A DNA stretch of 26,385 nucleotides from COE1 sp965114465 (GTDB lineage: Bacteria; Bacillota; Clostridia; Lachnospirales; Lachnospiraceae), in assembly GCA_965114465.1 (NCBI GenBank), contig CBCOYO010000034.1:1-26385 (forward strand). The letters run 5' to 3'. Under the pieces are notes generated by a model. The model was given only the letters and a program-made list of their open reading frames with translations, ran no database searches and was not told where the DNA came from. Both the position numbers and the translations under genes were made by a program. How positions within the stretch are numbered: position 1 is the first letter of the stretch; every line of letters starts with the position of its first letter. This document shows positions 7,229 to 15,068 of the stretch, piece after piece.

Positions 7229-8311
7229 TCAGCCAAGGACTTTGCACTGCTCTTGCAAAATTGCAATCGCAATCTCCTTTGCAAACGCGCTGGATATTTC
7301 ATGCTCTGACTCTGCATTTTTTGCTTTACCAGATTCACCAAGATGCACACAGAAATAAATCGTTTCATTTCCGTATTCTGCAAACCCTGTATACCATGCA
7401 TCTACAACAATGCCCTGGACTTTTCCCATGCCCGTTTTGCCATATATCGTTATTTCACCCTCCTGAAAGCCCGTTGTCAACATTGCTTTTTTCAATGTTT
7501 TCAGGGTATAAGGAGAATATGGCGAATTGTCACCGAAAATATACTCCATTACTTGTGCCTGTTCTCTTGGAGAAATCTTTAACGATGATTCTATCCAAAA
7601 TCCAGTTAATGCACGATTGTTATTATTTGAATTAAGACGCCCTTCCCAGTCAGTTATATCGCAATTACCGTAAGAAAGAGCTTCCAGTTCTTTCTGCATT
7701 TGCTCTTGCCCAATTTCGTTTATAAGCTCACGAAAATACCATACACAAGAAGTCCGAAACGCTTCATAAAAATCAATATCTTGATTCCAATCCTGATTCC
7801 AAAATTGTTCGCCACTCCATTTGCGCATAGCGTTTTCTGGATCGAGAATTCCATTTTCCAAAGCAACTAAAGAAGAAATTATTTTAAAAGTCGAGCATGG
7901 CGAACTTTGTTTTTCAGCTAGTTCCTTTTGGTATACAAATATTTGTTCTTTTGATGGATAATATAGTACTGCTGTGCCTTCGCACCCTTGAAAATAGTCT
8001 GACCAATCATTTTCTACTATTTGCGGATCTTCTCCATAATTATCTGTTGTAAAAGATTCTAGCTGTTCATCCTTTTGGGCATCTATTTCTGTTTGTTCAT
8101 CTTTGAAAGTATCGCCGCTTAATTCATCGTATACTGTTTCAAAACTTGTTTCTGTACTCTTCTCATTGTCTATTTTTTCCTCTTGATTTTTCATTTTAAT
8201 ATCCTGATTTTTTTCGTTGCTTTTATTCCCGCAGCCCGTAAGCAGCAATATCACTGCTGCCACCGCAATACCAAATGCATATTTATATTCGAATATTTTT
8301 TTCTCTATCAT
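7229..8311 (-). CDS. Class D beta-lactamase, lipoprotein
   Basis: A 360-residue serine beta-lactamase with a lipobox (LLLTGC, Cys at ~27), a long acidic linker to about residue 100, and a class D catalytic domain. Its motifs are STFK (140-143, acylated Ser and carbamylated Lys), SCV (188-190), YGN (214-216), FWIESSLKISP and KTG (292-294). It would hydrolyse penicillins at the outer face of the membrane. It lies tail-to-tail with blaR1 and downstream of the PBP gene on the same strand, so it is probably transcribed from the promoter at 10032-10060. I use the ATG at 8311, 12 bases after GGAAAGGA; the ATG at 8323 abuts that site, and an ATG-free extension reaches 8344. Motifs are complete, so activity is plausible. 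The linker is longer than in most class D enzymes. Confidence 0.9.
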   Translation of the reverse strand: MIEKKIFEYKYAFGIAVAAVILLLTGCGNKSNEKNQDIKMKNQEEKIDNEKSTETSFETVYDELSGDTFKDEQTEIDAQKDEQLESFTTDNYGEDPQIVENDWSDYFQGCEGTAVLYYPSKEQIFVYQKELAEKQSSPCSTFKIISSLVALENGILDPENAMRKWSGEQFWNQDWNQDIDFYEAFRTSCVWYFRELINEIGQEQMQKELEALSYGNCDITDWEGRLNSNNNNRALTGFWIESSLKISPREQAQVMEYIFGDNSPYSPYTLKTLKKAMLTTGFQEGEITIYGKTGMGKVQGIVVDAWYTGFAEYGNETIYFCVHLGESGKAKNAESEHEISSAFAKEIAIAILQEQCKVLG

Positions 8312-8320
8312 ATTTTTCGC

Positions 8321-8415
8321 CATTCCTTTCCAAGGCACAAACAAATTGTGAAAGTTATGTCAAATTCTTTCACTCTTTTCATCATTCCTTTCCAAGGCAC
8401 AAACAAATTGTGAAA
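8321..8415. repeat. 33-bp direct repeat (62-bp period) at the bla 5' end
   Basis: Identical 33-bp copies at 8321-8353 and 8383-8415, starting CATTCCTTTCCAAGG. On the coding (minus) strand each contains GGAAAGGA followed at once by ATG, so the ribosome-site region of bla is duplicated. A 25-codon frame begins at the upstream copy (8385) and overlaps the bla ATG at 8311 by ATGA. Its start is poorly spaced from the ribosome site, so I do not call it a gene. Confidence 0.85.
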
Positions 8416-8451
8416 TACTCACGACCGTTAAGATTTTCCAATCTATCACTT

Positions 8452-9974
8452 TTAATCCGTCCGCATATTGCTTGCCTGTGTTGCTTCCCCCGTAACAATA
8501 TCTTCCTGATTTTCCAATGCAAAATAATAATCAAAGATGCTTTTTCCCACTGCGGTTGCATTCGAAGAACCATACCCATTGGCAATCCGCACTGCAATTG
8601 TTATTTCCGGCGCATCCGCAGGTGCGTAACCAACAAATAATGCATGATCTGGTCGCGTTTTTGACTCTTGTGCTGTTCCAGTTTTACCAGCGATGCGAAG
8701 TTCCATATTTTTTAAAATTGAGTTGTTTTGAGCAAACTGCTCCATGCCCTGCCCCACAGTTTCCCATACGGAATCTGGCAGTTTTACATGCTTTTCCAAT
8801 GTTGATGCCTGCTCTACCAGTATACCGTCTGCATCTGTAATTCCGTTGATTAAAGAAAGTGAAAAAACATTCCCCCTTGTGGCAATGGTATTAATATACC
8901 GTGCAATCTGTATAGTTGCATAATTGTGCGTTCCTTGTCCAATCGCAGATTGAATTCCGGAAGCATCCGTTACATGTGGCATGGATTCCGTAAGTTCCAC
9001 CCCCGACTTTTTATCCAAACAAAATAGTGACGCATAGTTTTGCAAAGTTTGCAATGCCTTACTATCCATATATTCCATATTTGTACCTATACGATTTCCC
9101 ATTCCCATACGATATGCTACTTCACATAAATAATCATTACAAGAAAATTGAATTGCAGTCGGCGCATTTACAACGTTTCCATGACCTGAACGTTTCCAAC
9201 ACCGCAAATGTGGCTCTACACGGTCAAAAACTCCATTGCACAAAATTGCTGAGTCCTCTGTAATTACCCCCTCCTGCAAACCTGCAATAATGGTAAGCGG
9301 TTTCCACGTAGATCCGGGTGCAGTCAACTGTTGTGTTGCCCGATTATACAATGGAAGCGAACGGTCATTTAATAGTTGATTATAGTATGCACCGTCCATC
9401 TGGTTTGCAAGCCGATTATTATTGTAACCTGGATAAGATACCAGCGCACGAACCTTCCCCGTATTGGCTTCCACTACTACAGCCGATGCCGAACAAGGAT
9501 CTAATGCCAATTGTGCAGGTGTAATTTCCAGTTGTTTTATTTTTTTCTTTAGGAATGCAAATGCACTCATTTTTCCTGCTGACAGACTTTCATAGTCTGA
9601 ATCCGATTCCATCAAAACTTCCTGTTCATACAACAGCAGGCAAATATCCTTTCCCGAAACCCGATCTTCTAAAATTAGGTATTTCATAAGCAATTCATGA
9701 AATCTGTTCCGTGCAGCAAGTTCATCTTCAATATGTTCCAGCAAAAGTGTATACATTTCCTCGGCTGTAATATATTGTATTTGAGATTCAATCAATCCTG
9801 CAGTAATCCAGCCCTTTTCAATCGCATACATCAGAAACGCTTTAGGGCTCACAAACGGCAGAGCAAAACCAAAAACATAATGGCAAAAACCAACTGCAAT
9901 AAGAGTGGTCTTGTATTTTGAATTTCTATATGTTTTATTATTTTATGAAATTTGTTATGCCTTGACCACCGCAT
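8452..9974 (-). pseudogene. Class B penicillin-binding protein with N-terminal internal deletion
   Basis: The gene starts at 9974 (GAGGG upstream) with a cytoplasmic tail and membrane anchor (RPLLLQLVFAIMFLVLLCRL), then hits TGA at 9849. The remainder is open in another frame from 9852, 466 residues. Its first ~110 residues match the region just before the transpeptidase in long Lachnospiraceae PBP2-like proteins. The transpeptidase domain follows, with STWK (181-184), SCN (237-239) and KTGT (390-393) all present. The expected dimerisation module of several hundred residues between anchor and transpeptidase is missing. The GTG at 9852 has no ribosome site, so the catalytic domain is probably not made, or is made without an anchor. 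The call 'PBP2-like' rests on motifs. Two sequencing or assembly errors are a less likely explanation. Confidence 0.82.
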
Positions 9975-10031
9975 AGAATTTCCCTCGCTTTTGTAGATTC
10001 TTTGTTGATAACATTGAATGAATTTTTCTAA

Positions 10032-10060
10032 ATATTACAATAGTAAGATTTAAAAGTCAA
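10032..10060 (-). promoter_or_regulatory. Sigma-A promoter of the PBP-bla operon with overlapping dyad operator
   Basis: On the minus strand TTGACT (10060-10055) and TAATAT (10037-10032) are 17 bp apart. The dyad TTAC-TATT-GTAA (10046-10035) overlaps the -10 box and resembles the TTACATATGTAA-type BlaI operators I know from Bacillus and Staphylococcus. A wider dyad GTTAC-TATTTT-GTAAC sits at 10090-10105. The position is right for a repressor, but the assignment to BlaI is inference. Confidence 0.72.
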
Positions 10061-10132
10061 GTTATTTTTCTAAATATTTGAATACTGGCGTTACTATTTT
10101 GTAACTGTTCAGATAACCCATTGAACTGTTAC

Positions 10133-10173
10133 GTATCCAGCCATTGAAAATCGCTTCGCGATGGGCTGGATAC
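10133..10173. repeat. Long hairpin between the PBP promoter and the methylase gene
   Basis: GTATCCAGCC (10133-10142) pairs perfectly with GGCTGGATAC (10164-10173), and the interior forms ATCGC-TTC-GCGAT. It lies 48 bp past the methylase stop codon. There is no T-tract on either strand, so it is not a standard terminator; it could stabilise the 3' end or be a protein site. Confidence 0.6.
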
Positions 10174-10220
10174 CTCAAACCACTACATTTTATTACAACT
10201 ACGCATTGAATATCAGCATT

Positions 10221-11033
10221 TCAAAGCTTTTCCATGCACTGAACCTTTTCCAATCTCCGCTTTGCGATCTCCAAATAGTCCTCACAAATATCAATCCCAA
10301 TAAATGCCCGTTGCAGACGTACTGCCGCGACACCAGTTGTACCAGAACCACAAAAAGGATCTAAAATGCATTGCCCCTCCTGCGTCGAAGCAAGCACTAT
10401 CCGCTCCAGCAGATACTCCGGCTTCTGGGTTGGATGTTTCCCCTCCGTTTTCTCAGACGGCTTTGTCAACGTTCCTGTCCAGACATCTTTCATCTGCTTT
10501 CCTTGGTTGAGTTCCCTCATTTTTTGATAATTAAAAAAATGCCGGCACTTCTTTTCATTCTTCTTCGCCCACAAGATGGTTTCCGTAGAATGTGTAAAGC
10601 ATCGACACGCTAAATTCGGCGGCGGGTTTGTTTTCTGCCAAGTAATATTGTTAATCAGTTTATAGCCCTCCTGCTCTAACGCCATACCAATTGAATAAAT
10701 ATTGTGCAGAGTCCCTGATATCCATATTGTACCGTTGGGCTTTAATATCCGTTTGCACAATTTGATCCATTTTCTATTAAATTTATGCTTGTCCGCAACA
10801 CTCGTTCCCTGTTCCGAAAGCGAATCCCATGCCCCCTTATTTACGGACACCATCTTCCCATTTTGGCAGGTAACGCCATTATTGCTTAAAAAATATGGCG
10901 GATCGGCAAAAATCATATCGACAGACTCCGGCTTTATTTTGGTTAAAATTCGGAAAGAATCTCCCAATATTAATTGTGCTTGCGGTGTTTGATAATAAAA
11001 GGAGAGTTTTTTTGCAGTAAAAATAGTTTCCAT
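10221..11033 (-). CDS. Beta-class DNA adenine methyltransferase, DpnA-like
   Basis: A 270-residue methyltransferase with the motif order of the beta class. The catalytic motif IV, DPPY (44-47, SVDMIFADPPYFLS), comes near the N-terminus. The SAM-binding FCGSGT (from 227, ILDPFCGSGTTGVA) is near the C-terminus, with the target-recognition region between. It resembles M2.DpnII (DpnA), the second adenine methylase of GATC systems, which can act on single-stranded DNA. A TAAGGAG ribosome site supports the ATG at 11033. A Dam-like methylase lies 68 bp upstream on the same strand, matching dpnM-dpnA order. No endonuclease gene follows. GATC specificity is inference from the pairing. Confidence 0.85.
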   Translation of the reverse strand: METIFTAKKLSFYYQTPQAQLILGDSFRILTKIKPESVDMIFADPPYFLSNNGVTCQNGKMVSVNKGAWDSLSEQGTSVADKHKFNRKWIKLCKRILKPNGTIWISGTLHNIYSIGMALEQEGYKLINNITWQKTNPPPNLACRCFTHSTETILWAKKNEKKCRHFFNYQKMRELNQGKQMKDVWTGTLTKPSEKTEGKHPTQKPEYLLERIVLASTQEGQCILDPFCGSGTTGVAAVRLQRAFIGIDICEDYLEIAKRRLEKVQCMEKL

Positions 11034-11046
11034 TTTGTCGCTCCTT

Positions 11047-11079
11047 AGGAACTACACAGGTTATTTTTTAATAGTTCCT
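11047..11079. repeat. AGGAACTA inverted repeat between the two methylase genes
   Basis: AGGAACTA (11047-11054) pairs with TAGTTCCT (11072-11079). The half-site resembles the AGGAACTGTT motif seen at several other intergenic places in this window (14869, 16034, 25808). Confidence 0.55.
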
Positions 11080-11101
11080 TACCATTGATTCTCTTACTTT
11101 T

Positions 11102-11935
11102 CTAATAATTGTAAATAATCACTTCCTCACCCACACGATTTGAGGCGTCCGAGTTAATCAGCCGCTTAACGCTGACGACATCGATCTTATATCCCTTATT
11201 CCCATATAATGTATTAATAAAATCCGTATTGTGATTTGTCAGCATACAGAAACAACCCTTTGCCGTTAAATCGTCGTAAAGTCTTGCAAGTCTTCGATGG
11301 CTTTCCATGTCAAAACCCTCTTTAGTGTAGGATTCAAAAGATGCTGGATTTAAAGGCGCGTATGGGCTGTCCAAAAAAATAAAATCCCCCTGCTGTGCAT
11401 CTGCGCAGGCATCTTCAAAGTCCCCCTCCAAAATCGTTACACCTTGCAGCACTTGAGAAATATCCATAATCAACTTTTCATCTACCGAAGCACATTTACT
11501 TTGATTATATGGCACATTAAAAAGACCTTTTCCATTGACACGATACAAACCATTAAAACAATGCTTATTTATAAATACAAACAATGCCGCAAGTTCCACA
11601 TCATACTCTGCGCGCATTAATTTATCATTATAATCCTCACGCTTGGCATAATAATATTCTTTTCCATTCTGCTGCATTTCATTGTCCAACTGCTTCACTG
11701 CCCGCAAAAATTCTTCCGGCTTTTCACAGATTATCTTATAGGCATTTATCAACGCTTTATTGATATCGTTAATAAGTGCGTGTTCCGGCTGCAAGTCAAA
11801 TAACACAGCACCACCGCCCACAAACGGTTCAAAATAGCGATTGTAATGCTGCGGCATTCTCTCTCGAATCTGCGGAAGTAGCTGCCGCTTTCCACCAGCC
11901 CATTTTACAAAAGGTGCAACAATTGGATTACTCAT
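11102..11935 (-). CDS. Dam-like N6-adenine DNA methyltransferase (D12 class), DpnM-like
   Basis: A 277-residue alpha-class methylase. The N-terminus has the Dam signature APFVKWAGGKRQLLPQI and SAM motif FVGGG (38-42). The target-recognition region follows, then motif IV, which here reads DSPY (189-192, FIFLDSPYAPLNPASF) instead of the usual DPPY, with the rest of the Dam pattern (YAPL) kept. The C-terminus has MLTNHNTDF and KRLINSDASNR. I start at 11935 because GAGAGGA lies about 8 bases upstream; the reading from 11953 includes that site. It probably methylates GATC and is the first gene of a two-methylase operon. The Ser in motif IV may be a normal subgroup variant; I could not check. Confidence 0.88.
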   Translation of the reverse strand: MSNPIVAPFVKWAGGKRQLLPQIRERMPQHYNRYFEPFVGGGAVLFDLQPEHALINDINKALINAYKIICEKPEEFLRAVKQLDNEMQQNGKEYYYAKREDYNDKLMRAEYDVELAALFVFINKHCFNGLYRVNGKGLFNVPYNQSKCASVDEKLIMDISQVLQGVTILEGDFEDACADAQQGDFIFLDSPYAPLNPASFESYTKEGFDMESHRRLARLYDDLTAKGCFCMLTNHNTDFINTLYGNKGYKIDVVSVKRLINSDASNRVGEEVIIYNY

Positions 11936-12134
11936 TTCCATTCCTCTCTCCATTCAATCTTTAACATATCTATTATAAGTGCAAACACATAAAATAACAA
12001 CTTATTTTTCACCATAAATCCGTTTTAAAATTATCTGCAAATAAAAAATATGCGTAGCATTCCCAATATACAGCGGCGATTTACAAAACAACAAAACGGA
12101 TTATAACTGGTTTGTGAATCCGAAATATAAGCGA

Positions 12135-12240
12135 AAAGAGGCTGTCGCAATAAGCCTTGATTATACAAGATATAGTTTAAAACGCAGCACGTTATTATAA
12201 TATCTTGTATAGATCTTCCTTAATGCGACAGCCTCTTTTT
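12135..12240. repeat. Palindromic MITE-like element, copy 2 (after the pgi stop)
   Basis: The outer arm AAAAGAGGCTGTCGCA pairs with TGCGACAGCCTCTTTT, the inner arm TATACAAGATAT with ATATCTTGTATA, and the centre contains GCAGCACG. It begins 21 bp beyond the pgi stop. Its ends are A-tract/T-tract, so on either strand it looks like a Rho-independent terminator with a very long loop. It has the same orientation as the copy at 1601-1698. Confidence 0.9.
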
Positions 12241-12260
12241 TCTAAAAAGATGCGATTTTT

Positions 12261-13607
12261 TTACAGCCGTTTCATTAATTCTTCTCTTGCTTCCTCATAG
12301 CCGGGCTTTCCAAGAAGTGCAAACATATTCTTCTTATAGCTCTCTACGCCAGGTTGATTAAACGGATTCACGCCAAGCAGATAACCGCTTAAACCGCACG
12401 CAAACTCAAAGAAGTAGAACAATTCTCCTAAATAGAACTCATTAACTTCTGGTACATTTACCATAAAGTTTGGTACTTGTCCGTCTGTATGCGCAAGGAT
12501 TGTGCCGTTCATTGCACTCTTATTTACAAAGTCAACGGTCTTTCCAGCCAGATAATTTAAACCGTCCAAATCAACCGGTTCTGTACCAATTGTCAATTCT
12601 TCACGTGACTTCTCAATATTTAAAACTGTTTCAAACATTACACGTGAACCATCTTGGATAAATTGACCCATAGAATGTAAATCCGTTGTTAAATCAACAC
12701 TTGCTGGGAACAATCCCTTTTGATCTTTTCCTTCTGATTCTCCGAACAACTGTTTCCACCACTCAGAAACATAGTGTGCGCTTGGTTCATAATTACAAAG
12801 AATCTCAACTGCTTTTCCTTTTCTTAACAAAATATTGCGCAGTGCAGCATACTGCATTGCATCATTATCTTCAAATGCAAGATCCAGCGCATTTTTTCTG
12901 CCTGCTGCCGCACCTTCCATTAATTTATCAATATCTGCACCACTTACTGCAATCGGAAGCAGACCAACTGCTGTTAATACCGAGAAGCGTCCGCCGACAT
13001 CGTCAGGAACAACAAAGGTTTCGTAACCTTCCTCGGTCGCAAGATTCTTTAACGAGCCTTTTACCTTATCCGTAGTTGCATAAATTCTCTTTGCTGCACC
13101 CTCTTTGCCGTATTTCTTTTCCATCATTTCCTTAAATACACGGAATGCAATCGCGGGTTCTGTAGTAGTACCAGACTTACTTATCATATTAATAGAAAAA
13201 TCCCTGTCGCCGATAACATCAATTAAATGCTTGACATATGTGGAACTAATGGAATTGCCAACAAAGTAGATTTCAGGTGTCTTGCGGATACTCTTGTCCA
13301 CCATATTGTAAAAGCTATGACGCAAAAATTCGATTGCTGCTCTTGCACCCAGATACGATCCACCAATACCAATAACCAGCAGTACTTCGCTGTCACTTTG
13401 AATTTTTTTCGCGGCTTCTTTAATTCGTGCAAATTCCTCCTTGTCATAATCCACGGGTAAATCAACCCAGCCCAAGAAATCATTGCCTGCTCCACTCTTA
13501 TTTAAAAGTACCTCTTTTGCATCCAGCGTCAGCTTCTTCATGTATTCTACCTCATGTCCACTGACAAACTGCGCCGCCTTCGAATAATCAAACGTTACCT
13601 TGCTCAT
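12261..13607 (-). CDS. pgi: Glucose-6-phosphate isomerase
   Basis: This glycolytic enzyme interconverts glucose 6-phosphate and fructose 6-phosphate. The 448-residue chain is typical of the shorter Firmicutes type. It shows the phosphosugar-binding segments GIGGSYLGARAAIEF and SKSGTTTEPAIAFR, the conserved FSVLTAVGLLPIA, and near the C-terminus GVNPFNQPGVESYKKNMFALLG. I start at 13607 (MSKVTFDYSKA) because AAAGGAG lies just upstream; the reading from 13658 has no site. It stands alone, with a palindromic element after its stop and ~200 bp without genes before it. Confidence 0.96.
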   Translation of the reverse strand: MSKVTFDYSKAAQFVSGHEVEYMKKLTLDAKEVLLNKSGAGNDFLGWVDLPVDYDKEEFARIKEAAKKIQSDSEVLLVIGIGGSYLGARAAIEFLRHSFYNMVDKSIRKTPEIYFVGNSISSTYVKHLIDVIGDRDFSINMISKSGTTTEPAIAFRVFKEMMEKKYGKEGAAKRIYATTDKVKGSLKNLATEEGYETFVVPDDVGGRFSVLTAVGLLPIAVSGADIDKLMEGAAAGRKNALDLAFEDNDAMQYAALRNILLRKGKAVEILCNYEPSAHYVSEWWKQLFGESEGKDQKGLFPASVDLTTDLHSMGQFIQDGSRVMFETVLNIEKSREELTIGTEPVDLDGLNYLAGKTVDFVNKSAMNGTILAHTDGQVPNFMVNVPEVNEFYLGELFYFFEFACGLSGYLLGVNPFNQPGVESYKKNMFALLGKPGYEEAREELMKRL

Positions 13608-13807
13608 TTGTTTTCTCCTTTTCCAAATTTTGATAATTGCAGGATTTACTATCCACAATATAATTATTAATACCTAATATCCCTTTTCCAGCCCAAACGC
13701 ATCTGCCACAAATCACTGGAAAAGTCTTCCAAAATATTTTAACAAAATTTTCTTTATAAATCAATTATATTATAGTAATATTTAATAAAAATATTCACAA
13801 AAATATT

Positions 13808-14539
13808 TTATGCCTTATTCCCAATAAAGCTACGAAGCAATTCCTCCAACTCATGTGCCTCCTCTGGCGAAAACGTTGATTTTTCTGTTTTTGCCTCAAG
13901 CGGCACCTCCTGCGGCTGTTCGTTCTCTGGCTGTTGTACCCCTGCAGGTTCTTCCGACTTAGTACTGCGTTCTTGCGCCAATTCCCAAAGCAGCTTTTCC
14001 TTCTCCATCATGCCATGCTCTAAACGTTGTGCAACCGTATTTTCCAAATAATCCGTTAAGTTCGTTTTCAACATCTGCCTGCGCGATGCAATATCCACAA
14101 TTGAAACGATACTAAGATACAGATAAATTCCAAACAAACTGATAATGTAAAATGGAAGCAAATGTACAAATTTATCGCCCTCCACAATTCCCTTGCACAC
14201 ACCAAACCCAGCCATAAACACGCCGGCAAGCATTAGCTGTCCTGATAGATGTTTCATAAAGTGAATACTCATTCCCAAAAACCGTATACGATTCATAAAC
14301 TTGTCCACAAATACGGGAATATTCGATACACCGCCGTTTAACTTATAGCAATTGATAAAACGTTCTTTGCACTGGTTGAGCAGCTTATTTTCCACACCAG
14401 ACAGCGTGTCCGTCGCCTGAATCATCCTTTGATAAATCACACCGATTGCAATTTGAAAAAATATTCCGACTCCCATTAAAACCAGTGTAAGCACTATAAT
14501 AAATGAGTGTCCGAAATAACCCACCATTTCCTTTGCCAT
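13808..14539 (-). CDS. Membrane protein with charged C-terminal tail, unknown function
   Basis: A 243-residue protein with a hydrophobic N-terminal segment (~residues 8-32), then an amphipathic cytoplasmic or external stretch (~35-95). Two further hydrophobic segments follow (~100-122 and ~133-158). The soluble tail is rich in Glu, Gln and Pro (about 200-225) and ends in HELEELLRSFIGNKA. I start at 14539 because AAGGAGA lies ~9 bases upstream; the longer reading from 14704 has no site. I do not recognise a family. The tail looks like a flexible linker to a short terminal helix, as in proteins that tether partners, but that is inference. It stands apart from its neighbours. Confidence 0.75.
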   Translation of the reverse strand: MAKEMVGYFGHSFIIVLTLVLMGVGIFFQIAIGVIYQRMIQATDTLSGVENKLLNQCKERFINCYKLNGGVSNIPVFVDKFMNRIRFLGMSIHFMKHLSGQLMLAGVFMAGFGVCKGIVEGDKFVHLLPFYIISLFGIYLYLSIVSIVDIASRRQMLKTNLTDYLENTVAQRLEHGMMEKEKLLWELAQERSTKSEEPAGVQQPENEQPQEVPLEAKTEKSTFSPEEAHELEELLRSFIGNKA

Positions 14540-15068
14540 ATACCATCTCTCCTTTAATGCATTGTTTTTACTTACAGTATAATCATTTGATGCCCCTACC
14601 ACAAGCCACTTTGCGGCAAAATCGTTCGCCAAATTCATTTCATTTATGTACCTTTTTCCAATGTTTCGACGGCAGTTCACCCAAACAGTGCCATTTCTAC
14701 ACAAATAATCCCTTTTTCATTGACCACATACAATCCTCTATGCTATTCTGATAATTAGACGAACACAAAACTTATTTGACAGCAGACAGTATAATTGGTA
14801 CAATAATATTGTATTACCCACTAGCAATTGACACCAATTATTGCATAAAAACAACGCAAGTAATCCTAAGGAACTGTTAATAAATTACTCATAATAAGTA
14901 AATAAGTAACTTCTAAACCGTTTCTAACAAAATAAAATACAAAATACATAATATAACCCAAAACGAAAATATCCTAAAATCAAATAACCAAAAATCAAAT
15001 AACAAAAAAATCATAATAACCAAAAAATCATAATAACCAAAAAATCATAATAAGCAAGGTGATAAAAT
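14540..15068. promoter_or_regulatory. Intergenic region with promoter, palindrome, solo repeat end and tandem repeats
   Basis: On the plus strand TTGACA (14776-14781), 17 bp, TACAAT (14799-14804) is a strong sigma-A promoter. Its -10 box is part of the 15-bp palindrome TACAATAATATTGTA (14799-14813). AGGAACTGTTAATAAATTACT (14869-14889) matches the end of the element at 25808-25986. A 17-bp tandem array (14983-15048) follows. The transcript leader to the TTG start at 15069 would be about 250 nt. I see no gene here. Confidence 0.65.
14983..15048 (+). repeat. 17-bp AT-rich tandem repeats
   Basis: AATAACCAAAAAATCAT occurs exactly at 15015-15031 and 15032-15048, with one substitution at 14998-15014, a 15-bp partial copy at 14983-14997 and a fading copy after 15049. 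The array ends 20 bp before the start codon of the next gene. The units are adjacent with no spacers, so it is not CRISPR. Confidence 0.9.

Noticed and set aside
8311..8385. 25-codon leader peptide before the lactamase
   Set aside because: The start codon abuts its presumed ribosome site and the frame arises from a duplicated segment; mentioned only as a possibility.
14983..15048. Possible CRISPR array
   Set aside because: The 17-bp units are directly adjacent with no spacers, and no cas genes are present.
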